The notes under the pieces were generated by a model. The model had not been told where the DNA came from. It saw only the letters and a program-made list of their open reading frames with translations, and ran no database searches. This document shows positions 52,932 through 61,500 of a stretch of 64,000 bases of DNA, piece after piece. The position numbers and the translations under genes are program-made. Location: NCBI RefSeq assembly GCF_015477765.1, contig NZ_JADLQQ010000016.1:119129-183128 (forward strand). The letters run 5' to 3'. The first letter of the stretch is position 1. Each line of letters opens with the position of its first letter. Origin of the DNA: Nocardia transvalensis (GTDB lineage: Bacteria; Actinomycetota; Actinomycetes; Mycobacteriales; Mycobacteriaceae).

Positions 52932-53018
52932 CTACTCCCAGGGCCCCCACTCGTCGGTCGTGATCGAGACGCCGAACGGATCCGGCAGCTCGATCGTCTT
53001 TGACTGGTTGGCTGTCAT
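52932..53018 (-). CDS. Possible 28-residue peptide ending WGPWE
   Basis: The frame starts MTANQSKTIELPDPFGVSIT and ends TDEWGPWE with a TAG stop. The composition is protein-like and Trp-rich at the end, but no ribosome binding site is clear; CATACG stands just before the ATG. It lies between the convergent HxlR gene and the lpd terminator. It may be a short signalling or modified-peptide precursor, or the end of a lost gene. No family is recognised. Confidence 0.35.
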   Translation of the reverse strand: MTANQSKTIELPDPFGVSITTDEWGPWE

Positions 53019-53076
53019 CGTATGCCCGGCGCTATCGAAACAGCCAGCTCGAGCCCACAGACGCACCCCTTGTGAC

Positions 53077-53112
53077 AAAAAAAGATCCCGGCGAAAAGCA
53101 TGCCGGGATCTT
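53077..53112 (-). terminator. Intrinsic terminator of lpd (family hairpin copy 2)
   Basis: On the minus strand AAGATCCCGGC / GCCGGGATCTT with loop ATGCTTTTC is followed by a run of seven T residues, a canonical intrinsic terminator that is rare in this GC-rich genome. Its stem and loop match the hairpins at 6724 and 55787. Confidence 0.85.
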
Positions 53113-53183
53113 CGGGTCGGCTCGCGCCGGGATCTTCGGGTCGGCTCGCGCCGGGATCTTCGGGGTCGGCTCGCGCTGGGATC
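53102..53183. repeat. 24-bp tandem repeat after lpd
   Basis: The unit GCCGGGATCTTCGGGTCGG plus CTCGC is repeated at 53102-53125, 53126-53149 and 53150-53174 (one extra G), with a partial fourth copy reaching the lpd stop codon. Each unit starts with the right arm of the lpd terminator hairpin. Confidence 0.9.
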
Positions 53184-54585
53184 AGAAGTTGATCATGTGT
53201 CCCGCCAAGCCGTGGAAGGCCTCCTGCAAGGCCTCGCTCAGGGTCGGGTGGGTGTGGACGTTGCGGGCCAGCTCGTTGACCGTCAGGTCCCACTTCTGGG
53301 CCAGGGTCAGTTCGGGCAGCAGTTCGGAGACGTCGGGGCCGATCAGGTGGCCGCCGAGCAGTTCGCCGTACTTGTTGTCGGCGACCAGCTTCACGAAGCC
53401 GGTCGGATCGCCCAGGCCGTGGGCCTTGCCGTTGGCGGTGAACGGGAAGGTGGCTACCTTGACGTCGTAGCCCTCGTTGCGGGCCTGCTCCTCGGTGAGA
53501 CCGAAGCTGGCGACCTGCGGCTGACAGAAGGTGGCGCGCGGCATCATCCGGTAGTCGCCCAGCGGCAGGGTCTCCGCGCCGGCGATGGTCTCGGCCGCGA
53601 CCACGCCCTGGGCCTCGGCCACGTGGGCCAGCTGCAGCTTGGCGGTGACGTCACCGATGGCGTAGATGTGCGGCACGTTGGTGCGCATGTAGTCGTCGAT
53701 GGCGATGGCGCCGCGCTCGGTCAGCTGCACGCCGGTGTTCTCCAGGCCGTAGCCCTCCACCCGCGGTGCGAAGCCGACGGCCTGCAGCACCTTGTCGACC
53801 GTGACGGTCTCGACGTTGCCGGACTTGTTGTCCTTGATGCTGACGGTCACCTTGGTGCCGTTGTCCTCGATGGACTGCACCGAGGCACCGGTGGTGATGG
53901 TGATCCCCAGCTTCTTGTACGCCTTGGTGATCTCCTTGGAGACGTCGGCGTCCTCGTTCGGCAGCGCCCGGTCCAGGAACTCCACGATGCGCACGTCGAC
54001 GCCGTAGTTCTTCAGGACGTAGGCGAACTCCATCCCGATGGCGCCCGCACCCACGACGAGGATCGAACCCGGCAGGTCGCGGGTCATGATCTGCTCTTCG
54101 TAGGTGACCACGTTCTGCGACAGCGAGGTGCCGGGCAGCAGCTTGGTGACCGTGCCGGTGGCGATGATGACGTTGTCGAAGGTGATCTGCTCGGTGCCAC
54201 CCTTGGACAGCTCGACCGACAGCGTATTGGCGTCGGTGAAGGTGCCCTTCCCGTCGTACTCGTCGATCTTGTTCTTCTTCATCAGGAAGTGGACGCCCTT
54301 CACGCGGCCGTCGGCGACCTTACGGCTGCGATCGAAGGCGGCGCCGAAGTCGAAGCTCGCCTCGCCGGTGATACCGAACGTCTTCGCTTCCTTGGTGAAG
54401 ATGTGCGCCAGCTCCGCATTGCGCAGCAGCGCCTTGGACGGGATGCACCCGACGTTCAGGCACACGCCACCCCAATATTTCTGCTCGACGATCGCTGTTC
54501 GCAGGCCGAGTTGAGCGGCGCGAATCGCGGCGACATACCCGCCGGGACCAGCACCGAGAACGACGACATCGTAGTGGGAAGTCAC
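53182..54585 (-). CDS. lpd: Dihydrolipoyl dehydrogenase
   Basis: The 467-residue flavoenzyme re-oxidises dihydrolipoamide in 2-oxoacid dehydrogenase complexes. The FAD motif is VVVLGAGPGGYVAAIRAAQL, the redox disulfide CLNVGCIPSK, the NAD motif VVGAGAIGMEFAYVL, and the C-terminal base HTHPTLSEALQEAFHG. It corresponds to LpdC (Rv0462). GTG 54585 follows TAGGCT by 7 nt (leaderless type). Its 3' end runs into a tandem repeat and an intrinsic terminator. Confidence 0.93.
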   Translation of the reverse strand: MTSHYDVVVLGAGPGGYVAAIRAAQLGLRTAIVEQKYWGGVCLNVGCIPSKALLRNAELAHIFTKEAKTFGITGEASFDFGAAFDRSRKVADGRVKGVHFLMKKNKIDEYDGKGTFTDANTLSVELSKGGTEQITFDNVIIATGTVTKLLPGTSLSQNVVTYEEQIMTRDLPGSILVVGAGAIGMEFAYVLKNYGVDVRIVEFLDRALPNEDADVSKEITKAYKKLGITITTGASVQSIEDNGTKVTVSIKDNKSGNVETVTVDKVLQAVGFAPRVEGYGLENTGVQLTERGAIAIDDYMRTNVPHIYAIGDVTAKLQLAHVAEAQGVVAAETIAGAETLPLGDYRMMPRATFCQPQVASFGLTEEQARNEGYDVKVATFPFTANGKAHGLGDPTGFVKLVADNKYGELLGGHLIGPDVSELLPELTLAQKWDLTVNELARNVHTHPTLSEALQEAFHGLAGHMINF

Positions 54586-54724
54586 GACCTCGAGCCTAAC
54601 GCAGTCACCGATTGCCCCGCTTGCGGCGTCGCAATCGTCATCTCCACACCCGGCCCGCCACCCGCAGGAAGTTCCCACCGAAGATCGCCCCGGTGGCGGC
54701 GAGGGCGGTGGGGCGTGGGCAACA

Positions 54725-56875
54725 ATGGCATCCATGAGCGCCGTCGACGAACAGCCGAGCGACCCGTATCTATGGCTGGAGGAGGTGACCGGCGATCGGG
54801 CCCTGGAGTGGGCGCGTGCGCACAACGAGGTGGTGGTCGAGCGCTTCGCCACCTCGGACCGGTTCTCCGCGCTGGAGCACCGCATTCTCGGCATGCTCGA
54901 TACCGACACCCGGATTCCGTACCCCACCCGGCGCGGGGCGTGGCTCTACAACTATTGGCGCGATGCCGAACATCCCAAGGGGCTGTGGCGGCGCACCACC
55001 TTCGACGAGTACCGCACCGACAATCCGCGGTGGGAGGTGCTCATCGACCTCGACGCCCTGGCCGCGGCCGAGGACGAGAACTGGGTGTGGGGCGGCGCGG
55101 CGGTGCTGCGCCCGGAGCAGTCGCTGGCGTTGATCAGCCTCTCGCGCGGCGGCGCCGACGCCAAGGTGGTCCGCGAATTCGACATGGTCACCCAGCGGTT
55201 CCGGGAGCCGGAGGACGGCGGGTTCTATCTGCCGGAGGCCAAGTCGCAGATCCGCTGGATCGATGCCGACACCGTCTATGTGGGAACCGATTTCGGCCCT
55301 GGCTCGCTCACCGACTCCGGATACGCCCGCATCGCCAAGCGCTGGAAGCGCGGGACGCCGCTGTCGGAGGCCGAGACGGTCTTCGAGGGTGAGCCCGGCG
55401 ATGTGCTGGTATCGGCGGGATACGACCGCACTCCCGGCTACGAGCGGCACTACGTCGCCCGCGCCACCGATTTCTTCAACGAATCGGTGTACCTGCTGGA
55501 GGACGACGGCACCCTCCGCCACATCGACGTGCCCAGCGACGCCTCGGAGTCCTGGTACAAGGACTGGCTGCTGGTGCGGTTGAAGGCACCGTGGGAGGTG
55601 GGCGGCCGGACCTACCCCGCGGGTGCGCTGCTGGCGACGGATCTGCCCCGATTCCTCGACGGCGCACGGGATTTCGAGGTGGTGTTCACCCCGGATTCAC
55701 ACACCTCGCTGCACGGCTACGGCTGGACCGAGAACCATCTGCTGCTGATCACCCTGGAAGACGTGCAGACCAAGCTGTACGTGGTCTCCCCCGGCGAAAA
55801 GCGTGCCGGGGGAACCAAGAATAAGGAGCGTGCCGGGGGAACCAAGGATGAGGAGCGTGCCGGGGGAACCAAGAAATGGCGGCGGGAACCGCTGGCGGAC
55901 ACGCCGCCGATGGCGACCACCAATGTCATGAATCTGGATCCGCTCGAGGGTGGCGACGAATTCATGCTCACCACGAGTGGTTTCACCACGCCCGCGACCT
56001 TGCTGGCGGGATCGGTGGGCGGTCCGACCGAGCTGCTCAAACAGGAGCCGGAATTCTTCGACGCCGAGGGCCTCGAAACCGAGCAGTTCTTCGCCCGCTC
56101 CGACGACGGAACGATGGTGCCGTACTTCGTGATTCGCCACCGCGACCGCAAGGGCGCGCCCGGGCCGACGGTGATGTCCGGTTACGGCGGTTTCGAGGTC
56201 TCCCGCACTCCCGCCTACAGCGGCGTCTCCGGAATGGGCTGGCTGGAACGCGGCGGCACGTGGGTGATGACCAATATCCGCGGCGGCGGCGAATACGGCC
56301 CCGAATGGCACACCCAGGTGCAGAAGGCCAACCGGCACAAGGTCTACGAGGATTTCTCCTCGATCGCCAAGGATCTGGTGGCGCGCGGCATCACCACCGC
56401 ACCGCAGCTGGGAGCGGTGGGCGGTAGTAACGGCGGCCTGCTCATGGGCGTGATGCTCACCCGCTACCCGGAACTGTTCGGCGCCATCGTCTGTCAGGTG
56501 CCGCTGCTGGATATGAAGCGCTACCACCTGCTGCTGGCGGGTGCCTCGTGGATGGCCGAGTACGGCGATCCGGACGATCCGGCGGAGTGGGAATACATCG
56601 CCGAGTACTCCCCGTATCAGAACGCGCGCGCCGACGCCGCCTACCCGCCGATCCTGCTGACCACATCGACCCGCGACGACCGGGTGCATCCCGGCCATGC
56701 CCGCAAGATGGCCGCGCTGCTGGAGGAGCAGGGCCACACCGTCTGGTACCACGAGAACATCGAGGGCGGCCACGGCGGAGCCGCCGACAACAAGCAGCTG
56801 GCGTTCCAGGCGACGCTGATCTACGAGTTCTTCACGCAGATGCTGATCGAGGACCGCAAGGGCAGACGCCTATAG
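54725..56875 (+). CDS. Prolyl oligopeptidase family serine peptidase (Rv0457c-like)
   Basis: This 716-residue S9 peptidase has an N-terminal beta-propeller and a C-terminal hydrolase domain. The nucleophile is GGSNGGLLMG, the acid Asp in STRDDRVHPGHARKMAALLE and the base His in EGGHGGAADNKQ. At about residues 357-383 there is an in-frame repeat of (K/E)-R-A-G-G-T-K units coded by a tandem DNA repeat, lying in the propeller. ATG 54734 is an alternative start. It cleaves proline-containing peptides or esters in the cytosol. Confidence 0.88.
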   Translation: MASMSAVDEQPSDPYLWLEEVTGDRALEWARAHNEVVVERFATSDRFSALEHRILGMLDTDTRIPYPTRRGAWLYNYWRDAEHPKGLWRRTTFDEYRTDNPRWEVLIDLDALAAAEDENWVWGGAAVLRPEQSLALISLSRGGADAKVVREFDMVTQRFREPEDGGFYLPEAKSQIRWIDADTVYVGTDFGPGSLTDSGYARIAKRWKRGTPLSEAETVFEGEPGDVLVSAGYDRTPGYERHYVARATDFFNESVYLLEDDGTLRHIDVPSDASESWYKDWLLVRLKAPWEVGGRTYPAGALLATDLPRFLDGARDFEVVFTPDSHTSLHGYGWTENHLLLITLEDVQTKLYVVSPGEKRAGGTKNKERAGGTKDEERAGGTKKWRREPLADTPPMATTNVMNLDPLEGGDEFMLTTSGFTTPATLLAGSVGGPTELLKQEPEFFDAEGLETEQFFARSDDGTMVPYFVIRHRDRKGAPGPTVMSGYGGFEVSRTPAYSGVSGMGWLERGGTWVMTNIRGGGEYGPEWHTQVQKANRHKVYEDFSSIAKDLVARGITTAPQLGAVGGSNGGLLMGVMLTRYPELFGAIVCQVPLLDMKRYHLLLAGASWMAEYGDPDDPAEWEYIAEYSPYQNARADAAYPPILLTTSTRDDRVHPGHARKMAALLEEQGHTVWYHENIEGGHGGAADNKQLAFQATLIYEFFTQMLIEDRKGRRL
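55787..55873. repeat. Hairpin plus 27-bp tandem repeat inside a gene (family copy 3)
   Basis: A hairpin TCCCCCGGC / GCCGGGGGA with loop GAAAAGCGT (55787-55813) begins the array. The unit GCGTGCCGGGGGAACCAAG plus 8 nt is repeated at 55801, 55828 and 55855 with a 27-nt period, so the frame is kept (RAGGTK in each copy). Confidence 0.88.
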
Positions 56876-57730
56876 GTCGCGGATCCACTTCTCGATCCGG
56901 TCGATCGTCGACTGCGGGTCGACGATCCAGCCATTGTGGCCCAGCGACTCCGGCTGATGCCAGGTGGTGATGCGGGCGTTCGCCAGTTTCTCCAGCAGAT
57001 GCGCGGCCGAACCGGGTGGCGTGTAGTCGTCGCCCTCGACGGTGATCGACAGGACCGGCAATTTCAGCCGCGCGATCCGCTCCTCGTAGTCGATATCGGC
57101 CCCGGCTGGGGCGAAGCGGCCGGTGCGGGCCAGGCGCGCCCAATCCGAGATCAGGACCTTCGACTGACGGCCGAATCCCCCGGCGGTGATGCGGTCGCCG
57201 GGCCAGAACCCGGCCAGGTTGGCGGTCAGCGAGATCGCGGGCGCACCGAGCCGCATCGCCGAGCCGACGATTCCGCCGTAGCCGCGGTAGTAGGGCGTGC
57301 CCGAGGCGATCAGGATCAGCCCGCCGAGCCGGCCGCGGATGCGGGCGGCATACATGGTCGCGAGCTGACCTCCCAAGCTGTGCCCCAGCAGGATCGGCGT
57401 GCTGTCCGGGAAGCGTTCACGCACCACCTCGAACATCGCCGGAAAGTCGACAGATACCAGCTCCTGATAGCCATATGTGCTGCTCGCACTGGGTTTGGGC
57501 CGACTGTCACCATTACCGCGCAGCTCCCCGATCGCCACATCGAACCCCCGAGCGGCAAGCTTGTCGGCGAACAGCTCGTAGTAACCCCCCGGCACCCCCA
57601 ACCCCGGAATCACCACGACCACCGCCCGCGGCGCATCCGCGGTAATCGCATGCCGATGCACCCCCCGCGCCCCCATCAACCGCACCGGCACGGTCGACCC
57701 ATCCGGCACCTGGATCCGAACAGTCTCCAT
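56870..57730 (-). CDS. Alpha/beta hydrolase
   Basis: This 286-residue hydrolase has the nucleophile elbow LLGHSLGGQLATMYAAR, the oxyanion loop VIPGLGVPGGYY and a C-terminal His in PESLGHNGW. The acid is probably Asp in EGDDYTPPG. It is cytosolic (no signal) and of unknown substrate. ATG 57730 follows TAGCGT by 7 nt (leaderless). Its stop overlaps the peptidase stop. A 28-bp tandem array begins just upstream. Confidence 0.82.
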   Translation of the reverse strand: METVRIQVPDGSTVPVRLMGARGVHRHAITADAPRAVVVVIPGLGVPGGYYELFADKLAARGFDVAIGELRGNGDSRPKPSASSTYGYQELVSVDFPAMFEVVRERFPDSTPILLGHSLGGQLATMYAARIRGRLGGLILIASGTPYYRGYGGIVGSAMRLGAPAISLTANLAGFWPGDRITAGGFGRQSKVLISDWARLARTGRFAPAGADIDYEERIARLKLPVLSITVEGDDYTPPGSAAHLLEKLANARITTWHQPESLGHNGWIVDPQSTIDRIEKWIRDL

Positions 57731-57762
57731 GCCGGGCACGCTACTGGCACCCGCCGCTCCTT

Positions 57763-58067
57763 CGTCGCAGCGGGTAATGAGAGGGCCCGGCGGCACGCGG
57801 GCAATGAGAGAGCCCAGCGTCGCAGCGAGTAACGAGAGAACCCAGCGTCGCAGCGAGTAACGAGAGGGCCCAGCGTCGCAGCGAGTAACGAGAGAGCCCG
57901 GCGTCGCAGCGAGTAACGAGAGGGCCCAGCGTCGCAGCGAGTAACGAGAGAACCCAGCGTCGCAGCGAGTAACGAGAGGGCCCGGCGGCACGCGGGCAAT
58001 GAGAGAGCCCAGCGTCGCAGCGGGTAACGGGAGGCCTGGCGGCACGGCGGGTAGCGAGAGGGTTTGG
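57763..58067. repeat. 28-bp minisatellite, about eleven copies
   Basis: The unit CGTCGCAGCGAGTAACGAGA plus 8 nt (GAGGCCCAG-like) begins at 57763, 57791, 57818, 57846, 57874, 57902, 57930, 57958, 57986, 58013 and 58040. Copies 2, 9 and 11 carry a shared variant (CGGCACG). There are no unique spacers. The array is intergenic, between the RCK gene and the alpha/beta hydrolase promoter. Confidence 0.92.
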
Positions 58068-58095
58068 GCGACGGGTGGTCGGTGGGCGGTTCGCG

Positions 58096-59754
58096 TCAGA
58101 GGTCGGGGTTGGGTGTGGGGGTTCCCGTGCTGCGGGTGAGCAGGTCGTTCAGGCCGGTGCGGGTGGAGACCACTACCAGTTGGTTGCCTTCTGTCAGGAG
58201 GGTTTCCGGGTCGGGCTGCCATTCCAGTTCGGCGCCCACCGCGGGTTGCAGGGCGATGACGCGGGTGTGTTCGGGGTGGCCCGCGGCTCGGATGGGTTTA
58301 CCTATCAATGCTGAGCCGGGCTCGACGGGGACCTCGGCGACCATCAAGGTGTCGTGGTTGATCGAGAGGGTGGCGATTACTCGGCGTTCGGCCATGGCGG
58401 CGGCGAAGCCGTCGGCGGCGAGTTGGAAGACGCTGCGGACCACGGTCTTTCCCAAGGTGCGCTGCACACGTTCGGCGAGATCGTCGTCGGACAGGCGCAG
58501 GACCACCTGTAGGTCGTCGCGGTAGGACTGGCCGAGCAGGGCGGCCTCCAGATTCACGGCATCGCTGCTGGTGAGCAGGACCAGGGCGCGGGCGCGCGAG
58601 ATGCCGACGGCCTCGAGCGAATCCTCCCAGGTGGCCTGCCCGATCACCACCGGAACACCGAGCGTGCGCGCCAATGCGATACCGCGGGCGTTCTCGTCGT
58701 CGTCCAGGCCGACCACCTGCACGCCGAGATCGCACAGCTGCTCCATCACGCGGGAGCCGACGTTGCCCAGCCCGGCCACCACGACATGGTCGGTGAAATC
58801 GCTGGGGTCCGGGCCCAACTGCTCCGACAGCTGCGCCCGCAGCACCCCGCCCACCACCATCGCGGTGACGACGGGTGTCAGCGCCAAACCGGTGAATACG
58901 ACACCCACCTGCAGCACCTTGAAGATCGCGGCGCGCTCGTACTCGGGCTGCGCGGCACCGGCCGCATCCAGCAGCGTCTCGTATATCGCGTCGCCCCAGG
59001 GATGTCCGATCGCCACCATCAGCACACACCCGAGCGTGATCAACCCGAGTAGCACTACTACCAAGCGAATCAGGTTGTTGCGAGCCAAATTTCGCAACAT
59101 CCGCAGTATTCGGCTGCGCCGATCGGGCAGATAGGGCGCCCGTCCGGCCAGCGCGAGGGTCCGCCCCGCTCCCTTGGCCGGGGGCATCAGACGGATCTCA
59201 CCGTCCGGTGTTTCGGCCAGCTCACACACCACCGTGCCGTCGGGTGTCTCCGAAGGCCCGCTGACATACAGCGTCCGTTCACCCAGCCGCAGATAGTCCA
59301 ACGCCTTCTCACCCAGCGCGGCCGCGATGAACGACGGCGCGGCGATCTCGGAAATCGACAGCACCACGCAGTCGGCGAACAGCGTGCGAATGCGAAAGCC
59401 CAAGCCCGTGTTGAACATTCGGATCACCAGCCGGATCCGCGCATTCAGCTCGTAGGCCCGCAGCGCGGCGTGGAAGTTCTCCACATCCGCCTGATCGACC
59501 AGCGCCAGCGCCCGCGCCTCGGCGACCCCGGCCGCGCGCAGCGTCTCCTCGTCCAACCGCTCCGCGCACTGCACGCGCACCCGGTGCAGCCGCTCCAGCT
59601 GGGGCACATAGGAGCCGTTGCGGTTCGGTAGCACCACGGTTACCCAGGCGTCGGAGAACCGGGTGACCAGCTGCAGAGCCAGCTGATAGACGAGCGGATT
59701 GTCCCCGCACACAACGAAACTCGGGGGCGCGCCACCCGCCTGCTCGACAGTCAC
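58096..59754 (-). CDS. RCK-2TM-RCK membrane protein
   Basis: The 552-residue protein has an N-terminal TrkA_N-like Rossmann domain (FVVCGDNPLVYQLALQLVT), two transmembrane helices (LIRLVVVLLGLITLGCVLMV; VGVVFTGLALTPVVTAMVVG) and a second RCK domain (DHVVVAGLGNVGSRVMEQLC) with a TrkA_C-like end. It resembles ligand-gated K+ channels or transporters, but the loop between the helices (GDAIYETLLDAAGA) has no TVGYGD filter. GTG 59754 follows TAGCAT by 7 nt (leaderless). Confidence 0.8.
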   Translation of the reverse strand: MTVEQAGGAPPSFVVCGDNPLVYQLALQLVTRFSDAWVTVVLPNRNGSYVPQLERLHRVRVQCAERLDEETLRAAGVAEARALALVDQADVENFHAALRAYELNARIRLVIRMFNTGLGFRIRTLFADCVVLSISEIAAPSFIAAALGEKALDYLRLGERTLYVSGPSETPDGTVVCELAETPDGEIRLMPPAKGAGRTLALAGRAPYLPDRRSRILRMLRNLARNNLIRLVVVLLGLITLGCVLMVAIGHPWGDAIYETLLDAAGAAQPEYERAAIFKVLQVGVVFTGLALTPVVTAMVVGGVLRAQLSEQLGPDPSDFTDHVVVAGLGNVGSRVMEQLCDLGVQVVGLDDDENARGIALARTLGVPVVIGQATWEDSLEAVGISRARALVLLTSSDAVNLEAALLGQSYRDDLQVVLRLSDDDLAERVQRTLGKTVVRSVFQLAADGFAAAMAERRVIATLSINHDTLMVAEVPVEPGSALIGKPIRAAGHPEHTRVIALQPAVGAELEWQPDPETLLTEGNQLVVVSTRTGLNDLLTRSTGTPTPNPDL

Positions 59755-59788
59755 AGCAGTGATGCTAGAGCCGATCCGGTGACTGTGG

Positions 59789-60421
59789 CTATGCGCTCAC
59801 GGCACCGATGATCACTCGCCGGAGCACGCGGATGACGTCGTCGAGCGGTTGGCGCGGTTGCGATCCGCTCCAGGCGTCGACGACGTAATTGACGGCCCCG
59901 ATGATCGCGAGCACCCGCATTTCGTAGTCACCGGGCGGGATTTCCCCTTGTAGCGCGGCATCTTCGGCCGCGCCGGCCAGTAGCGAACCCCAGGCGCGAC
60001 GCAGCTCCAGGCGGAATTTCTCCACCTTCGGTCCCGCGCCGACCACCTCGACCAGTGCGACCCGGGCCTTGCGCGGATCGCGTCCGATCGATTCGACATA
60101 GGCCCGCACGGCCGCATCGATGATGTCGACCGCGCTGCGGTCCGCGTTCTCGGATAGCGCCACCGCCACCGCTTCTCGCGATTCGCGGTCGATCTGTTCG
60201 TAGAGCTCGAGCAGCAGCGATTCGCGCCCGGTGAACTCCTCGTAGAACTGCCGTGAGGAGAGTCCGGCATCTTTACAGATGGCGCCCACCGAGCTGTTGG
60301 CATAGCCGTCTCGGGCGAACACCGTGAGTCCGGACTCCAGAAAACGCGCACGTCGCTGCCGTTGCCGGTCTTCTACGGGCTGCCCGGCGTACATCCTGCC
60401 CGCGTTCGTTTCCTGTGACAT
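59789..60421 (-). CDS. TetR-family regulator
   Basis: The 210-residue protein has a TetR HTH (YANSSVGAICKDAGLSSRQF) and a helical C-terminal domain. ATG 60421 lies 8 nt after a TAAAGT box, with no ribosome binding site. It is 34 bp upstream of the RCK gene on the same strand and may form a unit with it. Target and ligand are unknown. Confidence 0.82.
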   Translation of the reverse strand: MSQETNAGRMYAGQPVEDRQRQRRARFLESGLTVFARDGYANSSVGAICKDAGLSSRQFYEEFTGRESLLLELYEQIDRESREAVAVALSENADRSAVDIIDAAVRAYVESIGRDPRKARVALVEVVGAGPKVEKFRLELRRAWGSLLAGAAEDAALQGEIPPGDYEMRVLAIIGAVNYVVDAWSGSQPRQPLDDVIRVLRRVIIGAVSA

Positions 60422-60636
60422 TGCGCGAGACTTTACCGAAGGGCCCGATCCCCTCGTCATAGATCGGGCTCTTCGGTGTGACCTCCGGCTTTCAGGTTGT
60501 TAGCCGGAAGTTGTCTCTTTGACCCGAAGCGAAAGCAAGCCTCTGCATCCGATGGGTCACTGACAATTTGCCGAATCGGACGATAGTCGATAGAGCCGGG
60601 CGAAGGGAAGGGTTTTTTGGAGGATTTTTTTAGCTA

Positions 60637-61422
60637 TTATTTGGAAATTCTTACTCCTATGAGATCCGGCAACTCGGCCACCGAACCGAGGATGTGATCG
60701 GGTCCGGAGTCGGCGCCATCCAGTACGGCTGCCCGGAATTTGCCGGTACGCACCAACACGCCCGTCATTCCCACCCGTTGCGCGGCGAGAACGTCGGAAT
60801 GCAGGTCGTCGCCGATCATCAGGATCTGTTCCGGCTCCGACCCCATCAGCGCGGCGCAGGTGCGAAAGCCCGTCGGAGACGGCTTGCCGACCACGGTGAT
60901 TCGCCCCTGACCGGCCGCCTCCAGGCCGGGCAGATAGACGCCGGTATCGATCCGCAGTCCATCGGCTGTCGCCCAGGTCAGGCCGCCCTGCATGGCCACC
61001 ACCGGAATGCCGTCGAGCATCAGCTCGGCCACCCGGCTCAGCGCCCGATGGGTGAATTCGTCTCCGGCGCCGCCCATTACGACGACCTCGGGGTCGTCCG
61101 GATCCTGGTCGAGCCCGGCCAGGTCGGCGTCGATATCGCCGTCATTGAGGACCCACACCCGGGCATCCGGATACTCTCGCTGGAGGTATTCGACGGTGAG
61201 CCGGGCCGCGGTGACGATCTCCTCGGTGCCGACCTCGATGCCTGCGCCGCACAACTTTTCGGCGATCTCGGCACAGGTCGCCGAGGTGGTGTTGGTGAGA
61301 AATGCCCGGCGCAGGCCACCGTCGCGAATGCGCCGCACGGCCTCGGCGGCCCCGGGGATCTCCTCCCACGAGGTCACCAGCACACCATCGATGTCGTACA
61401 GCACGCCCAGGATGTCCGACAT
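60637..61422 (-). CDS. HAD-IIA family phosphatase (NagD-like)
   Basis: The 261-residue protein has the nucleophile motif YDIDGVL, LTNTTSATCAEIAEKL, the type IIA cap and motif IV GDDLHSDVLAAQ, with the Lys in VVGKPSPTGF. Such enzymes remove phosphate from nucleotides or sugars; the substrate is unknown. ATG 61422 follows TACGCT by 6 nt (leaderless). Its 3' flank (60600-60650) is strikingly T-rich. Confidence 0.85.
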   Translation of the reverse strand: MSDILGVLYDIDGVLVTSWEEIPGAAEAVRRIRDGGLRRAFLTNTTSATCAEIAEKLCGAGIEVGTEEIVTAARLTVEYLQREYPDARVWVLNDGDIDADLAGLDQDPDDPEVVVMGGAGDEFTHRALSRVAELMLDGIPVVAMQGGLTWATADGLRIDTGVYLPGLEAAGQGRITVVGKPSPTGFRTCAALMGSEPEQILMIGDDLHSDVLAAQRVGMTGVLVRTGKFRAAVLDGADSGPDHILGSVAELPDLIGVRISK

Positions 61423-61500
61423 AGCCCCAGCGTAGCGGTCCCGTGCGCCCGATCGTGGTCGATATGCTGGGCCGGGGCCGACTTCAGGAGGACTCGCCCG

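Noticed and set aside
52960..55392. 810-codon plus-strand frame across lpd and the peptidase start
   Set aside because: It runs antisense through lpd, whose motifs are intact, and changes character mid-way; no family resemblance.
57763..58067. Regular 28-bp repeats that could suggest a CRISPR array
   Set aside because: The units are contiguous with no unique spacers, and no cas gene is present; it is a minisatellite.
57676..58222. N-terminal extension of the alpha/beta hydrolase through the 28-bp array
   Set aside because: The extension is translated repeat with changing frame; the ATG at 57730 has a leaderless promoter and fits the family length.
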